Assembly: GCA_021819605.1 (NCBI GenBank)
Contig: JAKAQT010000019.1
Span: 1-16,884 of the forward strand
Length of the DNA: 16,884 nt
Source: Thermoplasmata archaeon
GTDB taxonomy: Archaea > Thermoplasmatota > Thermoplasmata > Thermoplasmatales > Thermoplasmataceae
Direction: 5' to 3'
Made by a program: the position numbers and the translations under genes. The notes under the pieces were generated by a model. The model was not told the DNA's origin and searched no databases. It saw nothing but the letters and a program-made list of their open reading frames with translations. How positions within the stretch are numbered: position 1 is the stretch's first letter; each line of letters begins with the position of its first letter. Positions 1 through 7,123 of this stretch are shown piece after piece.

Positions 1-865
1 GTTTACGGTAATTTGCTACCTCCTTACCCATCCATTCATCTGTGCCAGTGAATTTAAATCCCTCACGGTTGGCCTTTTCAGTGGACAGAATGAAGTCCGC
101 CTCCCTGTAATATCTGGATTTCTCTTCCGGTGATTCTGACTGGAAAGAATCCGATTTTCCCATGGCTTTTCCCATTAACTTCAGGAAGCTTCGTATGTCA
201 AAATTTTCAGGTGAAGCGCCAATGTATGGCCCTTTCTTATCATGTGTTCCCAGCCATGCCAAAAACCGGCCTGCGTCTTCCACCCATGTATAGTTTCTTC
301 TCCCTGATTTTTCAGGTGCCCAGAAAGGTCTGCCCTGTTCTATCCTTCTGAGATGATCCTGGAATCTAAGGGTGCTATCACAATGGCCCAAAATGCTGGG
401 GAATCTCGCAGATGAAACTGCAAAGTCAGCGATCTGGTATACATAGGCTTCCACATTTCTCTTTCCATCTGCATAGGATTTTTCGCTCTCTTTATCATCA
501 TATTCATAACTAAAAGGGTCAAATTGATCTTCAGATAATAATCCCGATTTGCCTGAATATACAGCCGCGCTTGAGGTGAATATATACGAATCAGTTTTTC
601 CCGCCAGGATATCAATGAGTTCCTTTACGTCCTTAATCCTGAAAGCTAGCTGATCATAAACTGCATCGAAGTGATCCAAATTGCTAATTGATTCTTTGAC
701 AGATAGTGAATTGAATCTGTCAAAATGTAAATATTTTGCCTCACCTGCAAATGATACGTTTGTTTCTCCAGATGAGGCAACAAATACTTCATGACCATCA
801 TTCAGCAGATATCTGACAGGGACACGCCCTATAAATCCAGTTACACCCATAACTAGAATCCGCAT
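1..865 (-). CDS. NAD-dependent epimerase/dehydratase (extended SDR), 3' end outside window
   Basis: The minus-strand frame is open from an ATG at 865 to the left edge, giving 288 codons without a stop, so the C-terminus is missing. The protein opens with a Rossmann strand and the motif GVTGFIG (residues 7-13), the NAD(P)-binding glycine pattern of extended short-chain dehydrogenases. TSSAAVYS (about 97-104) supplies the catalytic Ser/Thr region, and YADGK (Y131, K135) fits the YxxxK catalytic pair. RNYTWVEDAG (about 190-199) matches the region where such enzymes have a conserved W/H-V-x-D. The family acts on nucleotide sugars or related substrates as epimerases, dehydratases or reductases; the substrate cannot be read here. 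No SD precedes the ATG. A TATA-like TTAAAAA lies about 28 bases upstream, so the mRNA is probably leaderless. The gene lies downstream of the tRNA gene on the same strand but seems to have its own promoter. Confidence 0.88.
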   Translation of the reverse strand, partial: MRILVMGVTGFIGRVPVRYLLNDGHEVFVASSGETNVSFAGEAKYLHFDRFNSLSVKESISNLDHFDAVYDQLAFRIKDVKELIDILAGKTDSYIFTSSAAVYSGKSGLLSEDQFDPFSYEYDDKESEKSYADGKRNVEAYVYQIADFAVSSARFPSILGHCDSTLRFQDHLRRIEQGRPFWAPEKSGRRNYTWVEDAGRFLAWLGTHDKKGPYIGASPENFDIRSFLKLMGKAMGKSDSFQSESPEEKSRYYREADFILSTEKANREGFKFTGTDEWMGKEVANYRK

Positions 866-889
866 ATAATGTCAAAATAACAGACAGCA

Positions 890-896
890 TTTTTAA
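890..896 (-). promoter_or_regulatory. TATA-like box for the epimerase gene
   Basis: On the minus strand this reads TTAAAAA, centred about 28 bases before the ATG at 865. That is the archaeal TATA distance for a transcript starting at or very near the start codon. The spacing is seen; promoter activity is inferred. Confidence 0.4.
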
Positions 897-934
897 TTAC
901 CGCGCGTGCCTGTATAATCTTAATACTGCACAAG

Positions 935-1008
935 AGCCGCCGACGGGATTCGATCCCGCGACCTCGTGCTTACCAAGCACGCGCTCTACCAGGCTGAGCT
1001 ACGACGGC
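935..1008 (-). tRNA. tRNA-Thr (anticodon GGU)
   Basis: The minus strand folds into a complete 74-base cloverleaf. The acceptor stem is GCCGTCG with CGGCGGC, the D stem GCTC/GAGC, the anticodon stem CGTGC/GCACG, and the T stem GCGGG/CCCGT. The anticodon loop TTGGTAA gives anticodon GGT, which reads ACC/ACU threonine codons. The discriminator base is T, which is usual for archaeal tRNA-Thr. CCA is not encoded and no intron is seen in the anticodon loop. The T loop reads ATCGAAT, so position 54 is A rather than the almost universal T. A strong TATA box lies about 28 bases upstream. Confidence 0.97.
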
Positions 1009-1033
1009 ACGGCAATGGTGATGTTTTGGACGG

Positions 1034-1040
1034 TATATAA
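1034..1040 (-). promoter_or_regulatory. TATA box of tRNA-Thr
   Basis: The minus strand reads TTATATA inside AAATTATATACCG, centred about 28 bases upstream of the mature tRNA 5' end at 1008. The same 13-base core, AAATTATATACCG, recurs upstream of the aMBF1 gene near 9696-9708, which supports it as the local consensus BRE/TATA. Confidence 0.7.
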
Positions 1041-1164
1041 TTTTTTCAAGGCATCATTATGTTTTTCTTTCTCCGAGGCAAAAGGCAACATATTAGGGGT
1101 CTGAAAGCAGACTTATTATGAATTTTTCCATGCATGGCACCCCAACTTGTTAACGATTACAAAT
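1041..1164. other. Intergenic region between tRNA-Thr and mcm
   Basis: This spacer contains no convincing ORF. It has a short inverted repeat, GTCTG-AAAG-CAGAC (1099-1112), and a palindromic CCATGCATGG near 1129-1138. No SD-like site or family of repeats is apparent. I can assign no function. Confidence 0.4.
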
Positions 1165-1172
1165 GTATTTTA
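1165..1172 (+). promoter_or_regulatory. TATA-like box for mcm
   Basis: GTATTTTA is centred about 28 bases before the ATG at 1197 and is followed directly by a 17-base inverted repeat. No SD precedes the ATG, so a leaderless transcript is likely. Confidence 0.4.
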
Positions 1173-1189
1173 GTGAGTTTGAGACTCAC
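1173..1189. repeat. Inverted repeat between TATA box and mcm start (candidate operator)
   Basis: GTGAGT-TTGAG-ACTCAC is a perfect 6-base inverted repeat with a 5-base spacer. It fills the gap between the TATA-like box and the putative start site of mcm. A protein bound here would block RNA polymerase. If transcription instead starts upstream, it would form a small hairpin just before the start codon. No copy was noticed elsewhere in the window. Confidence 0.45.
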
Positions 1190-1196
1190 CATGTAA

Positions 1197-3305
1197 ATGA
1201 TTACTTCCCTTATGGATGACCCGGAAAAGATTAAGGCCGGGTGGATGAGGATATTCTCGGAATTCGGGTATCTTGACAGGATAAACAAGCTGAGTGCAAT
1301 GTATCCGGAAGAAAAATCCCTGTATGTATCATTCAGAGACATTTCAGAGTATGGCCGAAGCAATGGCTTTGACCAGGGACTGGCTGAGGAACCGGAGCTG
1401 TTCATTTCACTGGGAGAAGACGTCCTGAAGGAAATGATGCGCCATGATCGGGGGAATGTCACAAGAATAAACCTCAGGATCACTGACATAAGCGAGGACC
1501 CTGCATTCCGCAAGGAAATCAGGCAGTTGAGGAGCCCGGATATAGGCAAGCTGCTCAGTATAACAGGGATAATAAGAAAAAACACAGAAGTTCTCCCAAG
1601 GCTCCAGATAGCTGCATTTGAATGCAGCGTCTGTGGTGAGATAAATCTCGTTCATCAGGAGCGTGGGAAGCTGGATGAGCCTCAGGAGTGTCAGGGAAAG
1701 CTGGAGAGTGGCCTGGATCATTCCAAGGCAAAATTCAGGCTGAAACCCGATCTTTCTGAGTTTGTGGATACGCAAAAGGTGGAACTTCAGGAAAATCCTG
1801 AAACCCTTGAAGGCGGAACCCAGCCTCAGAGAATAGCAGTCATAATGGAAGACGACATCACGGGAAGGCTGTTTCCTGGCGACAGGGTTACCATTGACGG
1901 AATCCTCCGTGCAGAACAGAAGAGGGCCGGAAACATAATGCTCACTGAATATGACATCTTCTTCTACGCCCTTCACTATAAGAAGTCGAAGGAGCTTGAG
2001 GAGATCAACATTTCAACTGAAGATGAGGAGAAGATAGTTGAACTGTCACACACACCCAATATCATTGACGTTCTGGCCACATCAATCGCACCCACAATAT
2101 ATGGAATGGAAATGGTGAAAACAACCCTTGTTCTCCAGATGTTTGGAGGAGTCCGTAAGGTCATGAGGGACGGAACAACCATGAGGGGCGATATCCACAT
2201 ACTTATGGTGGGCGACCCCGGAACAGCCAAGTCTCAGCTCCTGAAGTACATGACAGAGATCTCTCCACGTGGCGTTTTTGCATTTGGCAGGGGGTCAAGT
2301 GCAGCTGGACTTACGGCAGCCGCAGTTAGGGATGACTTCGGTGAAGGCAGATGGACCCTGGAAGCCGGAGCACTGGTGCTTGCAGACAACGGCTTTGCAG
2401 CAATCGATGAACTTGACAAGATGGATGACAAGGATACCGCCGCAATGCACGAAGCCATGGAGCAGCAGACCATTACCATAAGCAAGGCAGGTATAATGGC
2501 TACTCTGAAGTCGCGCTGCTCCATTCTGGGTGCAGCAAATCCCAAATTCGGGAGATATGATCAGAACAGGCCAATAGTGGATCAGATTGACTTTCCTCCG
2601 CCCCTTCTCTCAAGGTTTGACGTTATATTCAAGATCATTGACAGGCCGGACAGGAATAACGACGAAAGGCTTGCTGATCACGTACTGAAAGCCCACAGGG
2701 TTGGTGAAATTTACAGGAGCCTTGAACTCAATGAGATCTCAGATTTCGAGATACCAGAAGAACAGGGTTTCAAGCCAGCCGTGGAGAAGGAGCTCATCAG
2801 AAAATATGTGTCTTATGCAAGGACCAGGATATTCCCACGGCTTTCCGATGATGCCATCCAGGTTCTAAAGGAAGAATACGTCAAGACAAGGGGAGGCAAC
2901 CCGGATTCCATACCAATAACCGCCAGGCAGCTTGAATCAACCATCAGGCTGGCTGAGGCAGCAGCCAAGGCCAGGCTTTCACCAATTGTCACCACAGCAG
3001 ATGCCCTGCTGGCCAAAAAGATAGTGGATTACTACCTCAAGGACGTTTCAATGAATAATGGTGAACTTGACATAGATATATTGTATACGGGAACAAGCTC
3101 AAAGCAGCGGTCAGATCTGGAGACTGTGTTTGACATAATCCGGGAAATAAAGAAGGAGAAGAATCAGGCGGATATTGACGATGTTATTGCCATCTCAGCG
3201 TCCAGGGGTCTTACCGCAGAAAGAGCGGTGGAGGCAATCGCCAGGCTTAAGAGTGCCGGGCAGATTTACGAGCCATCCTACAGGAAATTAGATGTGATAA
3301 GGTGA
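1197..3305 (+). CDS. mcm: Replicative DNA helicase MCM
   Basis: This 702-residue protein is the hexameric helicase that unwinds DNA at archaeal replication forks. The N-terminal domain (about 1-260) includes a zinc module with C143, C146 and C165; the expected fourth cysteine is absent and H175 or H153 may substitute. The AAA+ core has Walker A GDPGTAKS (339-346), Walker B IDELDK (403-408), sensor 1 GAANP (about 444-448) and the arginine finger LLSRFD (R473). The last 80 or so residues form the usual winged-helix tail. Length is normal for archaeal MCM. The ATG at 1197 lies about 28 bases after a TATA-like box and has no SD. A second in-frame ATG at 1212 (residue 6) is a possible alternative. 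The stop codon overlaps the next gene's possible GTG start as GTGA, so the two are likely translationally coupled. Confidence 0.98.
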   Translation: MITSLMDDPEKIKAGWMRIFSEFGYLDRINKLSAMYPEEKSLYVSFRDISEYGRSNGFDQGLAEEPELFISLGEDVLKEMMRHDRGNVTRINLRITDISEDPAFRKEIRQLRSPDIGKLLSITGIIRKNTEVLPRLQIAAFECSVCGEINLVHQERGKLDEPQECQGKLESGLDHSKAKFRLKPDLSEFVDTQKVELQENPETLEGGTQPQRIAVIMEDDITGRLFPGDRVTIDGILRAEQKRAGNIMLTEYDIFFYALHYKKSKELEEINISTEDEEKIVELSHTPNIIDVLATSIAPTIYGMEMVKTTLVLQMFGGVRKVMRDGTTMRGDIHILMVGDPGTAKSQLLKYMTEISPRGVFAFGRGSSAAGLTAAAVRDDFGEGRWTLEAGALVLADNGFAAIDELDKMDDKDTAAMHEAMEQQTITISKAGIMATLKSRCSILGAANPKFGRYDQNRPIVDQIDFPPPLLSRFDVIFKIIDRPDRNNDERLADHVLKAHRVGEIYRSLELNEISDFEIPEEQGFKPAVEKELIRKYVSYARTRIFPRLSDDAIQVLKEEYVKTRGGNPDSIPITARQLESTIRLAEAAAKARLSPIVTTADALLAKKIVDYYLKDVSMNNGELDIDILYTGTSSKQRSDLETVFDIIREIKKEKNQADIDDVIAISASRGLTAERAVEAIARLKSAGQIYEPSYRKLDVIR

Positions 3306-3610
3306 AGATGGAAATCAACATGAAGATGGTCAGTGCACAGGGTGAAGTGCTTCTGGCTGCTGCAGATTCAGACCTAATTGACAGGGACCTCAGGGAGGGG
3401 AAGCTTCACCTCAGGGTGGTTCCGCAATTCTACGGAGAGACAAGGGTGTCAGAGGAGACATTTCTATCGTCAATGGCCATGTGCACAATTGCCAACCTCG
3501 TTGGAAAGAAAGTAGTCAATCTGGCCATTCACAACGAATTTATAGACCCTGAAAACGTGATCTATATCGATGGTGTTCCACATGCCCAGTTTGCGAAGCT
3601 GGTGGAATGA
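3302..3610 (+). CDS. DUF424 family protein
   Basis: This small archaeal protein of up to 102 residues resembles the DUF424 family. Shared features are the early GEVLLAAADSDL stretch (the family often has A-x-C-D), EGKLHLRV, FYGE, IANLVG and the C-terminal GVPHAQF. The biochemical function of the family is, to my knowledge, not settled; its phylogenetic spread is archaeal. The start is uncertain. GTG at 3302 overlaps the mcm stop as GTGA. ATG at 3308 or 3320 would give 100 or 96 residues, and 3320 best matches where family members begin as I recall them. AGGTGA (3300-3305) could serve as ribosome site. The gene is the middle cistron of mcm-DUF424-menG. Confidence 0.85.
   Translation: MKMEINMKMVSAQGEVLLAAADSDLIDRDLREGKLHLRVVPQFYGETRVSEETFLSSMAMCTIANLVGKKVVNLAIHNEFIDPENVIYIDGVPHAQFAKLVE
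3600..3605 (+). promoter_or_regulatory. Shine-Dalgarno site deciding the menG start
   Basis: GGTGGA lies six bases before a TTG codon at 3612, directly around the DUF424 stop. It supports translation of the next gene from that TTG rather than from ATGs at 3570 or 3582 inside DUF424. A weaker GGTG (3572-3575) precedes the ATG at 3582. Confidence 0.45.
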
Positions 3611-3611
3611 C

Positions 3612-4301
3612 TTGGACCAGAGCGGGAAGAAAGAGGAACTTGTTGTCAATGTATTTGAAAGCATACAGGACAGATACGATCTTCTTGACAGCTTCATATC
3701 AATGGGGATGGATCAGAGGTGGCGGCGAACCCTTGTATCGGAGCTTGAACTTAAGCCAGGCCAGACAGTTCTGGACTGCGGAGCCGGAACAGGCAAGCTT
3801 ACACATGGAATCCTCCAGGCCTGTCCCTCATGCTCAACCATATCGCTGGACATAACCCAGAGCATGTTCAGGCCATCCTACCTTCCTGAAACAAAGTTCA
3901 TAACGGCAAGTGCTGAGAACATTCCTCTGGATGACGGTTCTGTGGATGCGGTTGTATCGGCATACCTGACCAGGAATCTTGAGAGCCTTGACAGATACCT
4001 TACAGAGGTAAGGAGAGTGCTTAAGCCGGGTGGCATTTTTGCAAATCTTGATATTTACAATCCAAAGACTCCGGGTTTCTCGCCTCTTTTTGGCATCTAT
4101 TTCTACCATATTATCCCAGTCTTTGGAAACCTTGTGACAAGATCAACATCCTACAGCTACCTTGCAGAGTCAGTTAAGAAATTCTATTCTCCGGAAGTGG
4201 TCAGGCAGAAAATAGAGAATGCGGGCCTCACCATAAAAAAATACAAAACAATGATGCTTGGTGCAATAGCACTCCATGTGGCATTAAAGCCTGTCCAATG
4301 A
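3612..4301 (+). CDS. menG: Demethylmenaquinone methyltransferase, UbiE/MenG family
   Basis: This 229-residue class I SAM-dependent methyltransferase probably adds the ring methyl group in menaquinone or thermoplasmaquinone synthesis at the membrane surface. The family signature is clear. VFESIQDRYDLLDSFIS followed by WRR (about 14-38) matches the UbiE/MenG N-terminus. Motif I is LDCGAGTGK (54-62), followed by VLKPGG (126-131). The C-terminal IIPVFG, YSYLAESVKKF and GAIALHVALKP match the end of UbiE proteins. I chose TTG 3612 because GGTGGA lies just upstream and because the resulting N-terminus matches the family length. ATG 3570 would add 14 residues and overlap DUF424 by 41 bases; ATG 3582 is intermediate. 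It is the last gene of the mcm operon. Annotators may call it only a methyltransferase. Confidence 0.85.
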   Translation: MDQSGKKEELVVNVFESIQDRYDLLDSFISMGMDQRWRRTLVSELELKPGQTVLDCGAGTGKLTHGILQACPSCSTISLDITQSMFRPSYLPETKFITASAENIPLDDGSVDAVVSAYLTRNLESLDRYLTEVRRVLKPGGIFANLDIYNPKTPGFSPLFGIYFYHIIPVFGNLVTRSTSYSYLAESVKKFYSPEVVRQKIENAGLTIKKYKTMMLGAIALHVALKPVQ

Positions 4302-4323
4302 GTGATCACATTTTCACACTGGC

Positions 4324-4330
4324 ATTTTTT
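4324..4330 (+). terminator. Oligo-T tract after the mcm operon
   Basis: A run of six T residues (GGCATTTTTTGC) lies about 25 bases after the menG stop, in the 42-base gap between converging genes. Archaeal transcription often ends at such U-rich tracts without a hairpin. Its use is inferred. Confidence 0.35.
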
Positions 4331-4343
4331 GCAAGGGGAATGT

Positions 4344-5621
4344 CTACTGCTTTTTCACAAGAAGGGTCAGGCCATCCCTTGCCACTATTGTGACCTTCTG
4401 TCCCTCTTCAATGCTGGTGCCGTCCACACTTCTGGCCTCCCACTGTATTCCTTCATAGGATACCCATCCCTGCGGGCTCAGCTGCTTCTTGACCAGTGCT
4501 GTCTTCCCAATGAGGGCTTCTGCTCCAGTATATTTTGACGCCTTGAGGGATATGGCTATCCTTCTGATCAGCAGTCCAACTATTACTGCCAGAATTGCAA
4601 CCAGCACAGCGGCAAGGTAGAAGTCCGTTCCAATTGGTGATGGTGAATAGCCGGGATTGCTGGATAAATATGGAGAGGCAAGCATGAATGTTCCCACCAG
4701 AGATACGGCAACGCCTGATACCAGAGCTATGCCGTGACCTGTTTTGGCTTCCAGGAATATCAGGACAGCCCCCATCAGCAGTATTATGATACCTATCAAA
4801 GACGCACTCACCAGCTCTGCCCCAACCAGACCGAGACCTATAAATATTATGCCTATGACACTCAGGGCCACCGTCCCATGATACAGATCAGCCAGGATGG
4901 CTATGGCACCAATAATTATCATGATGCCGTCCACTGTTGTATTGCTCAGGAAACTCAGGAAATTGTCATAAAATGAAGGATTCAAAGTATAAGGATGATA
5001 AAGGGTGAGGTTAAGTGTTCCCATAAGGTCCGTAAGATTGTTGGAAAGCCCGTTGATCACTCCATATGACATTGCCTCAGATGCGGTGTAGGCTACGTCC
5101 TCATACACCATGTTCAGGACAGCTGAGACGTTCCTGCCGTGCGCTTGTGCCATTGAAGCCATGAGGCTTGCCATTGCACTTTCTGTGTGATTCTGTTCCA
5201 GTGCGGTGCCGCCAACAACTATTGGAGTGGACGGACCGATGTAGGAACCCGGACCCATGTAGATTCCGGTGGATGCCATGGCTAAATACGAACCAGCAGA
5301 AGCGCCATTGGAATCCGCAGGGATATATGTATACACAGGTATGCCCCGTGACTCTGTGGCATTTATTGCACTGACCATGTCCAGCATGTTTTCCAGTATT
5401 CCGCCAGGCGTGTTCATGTCAATAATAACGGCAGCTGTGGTAGAGGATGTCAGGGTGGCAAGGGATCCAGAAAGAAACTGATCCGATCCTGCATCAATTG
5501 CCTCGTGCAGATTCAGGATTATCACCGATTTTCCAGTCGATGCAGTGGAGTGGGAAGAAATGACAAGCAGCATTGAAACTGCTACCAGCACTATGGCCAG
5601 AGTTGTGAGCATCTTCCGCAT
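4344..5621 (-). CDS. NfeD family membrane protein with ClpP-like protease domain
   Basis: This 425-residue protein has the architecture of long archaeal NfeD proteins. It has an N-terminal signal/TM helix (about 5-23), an exported ClpP/SppA-like domain (about 30-205), a block of roughly four TM helices (about 213-350) and a cytosolic OB-fold NfeD domain (about 365-425). The serine-protease core is recognisable in DMNTPGG (68-74), GASAGSY with nucleophile S108, MGPGSYIGPSTPI and GRNVS. The known Pyrococcus enzyme uses a Ser-Lys dyad. Here there is no lysine between K31 and K293, and the position where I expect it is near H145. Activity is therefore uncertain. Sequons such as NHT, NVS and NLT suggest glycosylation of the exported part. 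Family members often pair with a stomatin gene to cleave it, but no stomatin gene is present here. The ATG at 5621 follows a TATA box by about 29 bases with no SD. Confidence 0.92.
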   Translation of the reverse strand: MRKMLTTLAIVLVAVSMLLVISSHSTASTGKSVIILNLHEAIDAGSDQFLSGSLATLTSSTTAAVIIDMNTPGGILENMLDMVSAINATESRGIPVYTYIPADSNGASAGSYLAMASTGIYMGPGSYIGPSTPIVVGGTALEQNHTESAMASLMASMAQAHGRNVSAVLNMVYEDVAYTASEAMSYGVINGLSNNLTDLMGTLNLTLYHPYTLNPSFYDNFLSFLSNTTVDGIMIIIGAIAILADLYHGTVALSVIGIIFIGLGLVGAELVSASLIGIIILLMGAVLIFLEAKTGHGIALVSGVAVSLVGTFMLASPYLSSNPGYSPSPIGTDFYLAAVLVAILAVIVGLLIRRIAISLKASKYTGAEALIGKTALVKKQLSPQGWVSYEGIQWEARSVDGTSIEEGQKVTIVARDGLTLLVKKQ

Positions 5622-5644
5622 ATGTATTTAGTAGAGTGAATCTG

Positions 5645-5657
5645 TATAATTATATTT
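5645..5657 (-). promoter_or_regulatory. TATA box region for the NfeD gene
   Basis: The minus strand reads AAATATAATTATA, centred about 29 bases before the ATG at 5621. This is consistent with a leaderless mRNA. Confidence 0.5.
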
Positions 5658-5751
5658 CCAGATGATGATATTTGGAATTCCGTGAGTTTTCTGAGGGAAA
5701 TTTTCATGCTTTAGACAGGGGCATTCCTGGGTTCAATGCACCTTCTCTGTC

Positions 5752-5759
5752 TATATATG
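5752..5759 (+). promoter_or_regulatory. Candidate TATA box for aspS
   Basis: TATATATG is the best TATA match in the 212-base gap between the NfeD gene and aspS. It predicts a start near 5782 and a leader of about 50 bases. A weaker match, ATTTTATG (5805-5812), lies about 26 bases before the aspS ATG and would give a leaderless message. The sequence alone does not decide between them. Confidence 0.4.
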
Positions 5760-5833
5760 GCAAGGATCAGCCAGCCCTGAAGTGTTCATGAAATTCCGTA
5801 AAGAATTTTATGCATCCATAAGATAAGCGTCGG

Positions 5834-7123
5834 ATGGAAAGAATTTACATTCGGGATCTCAGGCACTCAATGGATAACTCTGAAGCTGAGCTTAATGGCT
5901 GGATTCAGGAAGTCAGGAAGCTCAAGAAGATTTCATTCTTAATACTGCGTGATAGCACAGGAACTGTTCAGGTAACTCTGAAGCCGGAGAATATTCCTGA
6001 CATTGACTTCATTACTGGAGTCAACCGGGAATCCGTTATATCGGTGCGAGGTACAGTCACGAAGGAAGGCGTTGCCAAGTCCGGAATAGAAGTTGTTGCA
6101 AAATCAGTGAAGATTCTGAATCAGGCAGGAACACCTCTTCCTCTTGGAATTACTGACCCGGTGGAAGCTGACTTTGATACAAGGCTGAACAACAGATTCC
6201 TGGATCTGAGGAAACCAGACAAGCACCTGATTTTCAGGGTCGAGAGTTCCCTCCTCTGGGGCATCAGGAAATTCCTTATGTCAAACGATTTCATTGAGGT
6301 TCACACACCGAAAATTGTGGCAGCCGCCACGGAAGGCGGCGCCGATCTTTTCAGAGTGCAGTATTTTGAAAAGAACGCCTACCTGAACCAGAGTCCGCAG
6401 CTTTACAAGGAGATACTGATCTCAGGCGGAATAGACCGGGTTTTCGAGGTAGGGCCGGCCTTTCGGGCTGAGGAGCATAATACAGTAAGGCACCTGAACG
6501 AGTTCACGTCTGTGGATATCGAGATGGCTTTTTCGGATCATAATGATGCCATGAAGATGCTTGAAAATGCAGTAAGGTCCGGAATTCAGGAAGTTGTGGA
6601 TAAAAATAATGAGTCTCTTGAACTCCACGGCATACATCTGAAGGTTCCGGATGTGCCGTTTCCCAGGATCACGTACAGGGACTGCATTTCAATTCTGGAG
6701 AAAGAGGGGCAGTCAGTCGCATTCGGCGAGGATTTCACTCCTGAGCAGCTAAGGGAAATAGGAAAAAAGTTTCCTGACTTCTATTTCATCACAGAATGGC
6801 CATCATCTGTAAGGCCTTTCTATACAATGCCAAAGCCGGGGGATGATGAGGTCACCAATTCCTATGATCTGCAGTTCGGTGAGAAGGAGATAACCTCAGG
6901 CGCACAGAGAGTCCATGATCCTGAATTATTAGAAAAGAGGTTCAGGCAGAAAGGCCTGGATCCTTCTGCCTTTGAATTCTATATAAAAGCTTTCAAATAT
7001 GGCATGCCACCACACGCAGGCTGGGGTCTGGGACTGGAAAGGCTCAGCATGATCATACTGAACCTCCCAAACATACGCGAGGTTACGCTATTTCCTAGGG
7101 ATAGAACGAGAATTGTCCCCTGA
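5834..7123 (+). CDS. aspS: Aspartyl-tRNA synthetase, archaeal type
   Basis: This 429-residue class IIb synthetase charges tRNA-Asp in the cytosol. The N-terminal OB-fold anticodon-binding domain (about 1-100) contains GWIQEVR (22-28). The catalytic domain has TATEGG-like AATEGGADLF (164-173), QSPQLYKE (186-193), motif 2 FRAEEHN (210-216), ITSGAQR and motif 3 GWGLGLERL (396-404, R403). The end, NIREVTLFPRD, is characteristic. Length is normal for the archaeal form. The position after GW(V/I), which has been linked to discrimination between tRNA-Asp and tRNA-Asn, is Q25, neither the Trp nor the His described in model enzymes. The lysine in AKSG (K82) is kept. Whether it also aspartylates tRNA-Asn is open. 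It stands alone on this strand. Confidence 0.97.
   Translation: MERIYIRDLRHSMDNSEAELNGWIQEVRKLKKISFLILRDSTGTVQVTLKPENIPDIDFITGVNRESVISVRGTVTKEGVAKSGIEVVAKSVKILNQAGTPLPLGITDPVEADFDTRLNNRFLDLRKPDKHLIFRVESSLLWGIRKFLMSNDFIEVHTPKIVAAATEGGADLFRVQYFEKNAYLNQSPQLYKEILISGGIDRVFEVGPAFRAEEHNTVRHLNEFTSVDIEMAFSDHNDAMKMLENAVRSGIQEVVDKNNESLELHGIHLKVPDVPFPRITYRDCISILEKEGQSVAFGEDFTPEQLREIGKKFPDFYFITEWPSSVRPFYTMPKPGDDEVTNSYDLQFGEKEITSGAQRVHDPELLEKRFRQKGLDPSAFEFYIKAFKYGMPPHAGWGLGLERLSMIILNLPNIREVTLFPRDRTRIVP

Noticed and set aside
130..615. Two ORFs (130-351 plus and 340-615 minus) over the left end
   Set aside because: Both are shadows of the epimerase frame, which has clear Rossmann and YxxxK motifs on the minus strand.
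1096..1143. Possible small RNA in the tRNA-mcm spacer (GTCTG/CAGAC hairpin, GGGGT/ACCCC)
   Set aside because: The pairings are short, with no promoter or U-tract that fits a transcript.
1157..3016. Several antisense ORFs inside mcm, up to 189 residues
   Set aside because: They have low-complexity Ser/Leu-rich or Cys-scattered translations typical of complementary frames of a real gene, and no start signals.
4302..4538. 78-residue plus ORF after menG
   Set aside because: It lies antisense to the 3' end of the NfeD gene and has no ribosome site or family resemblance.
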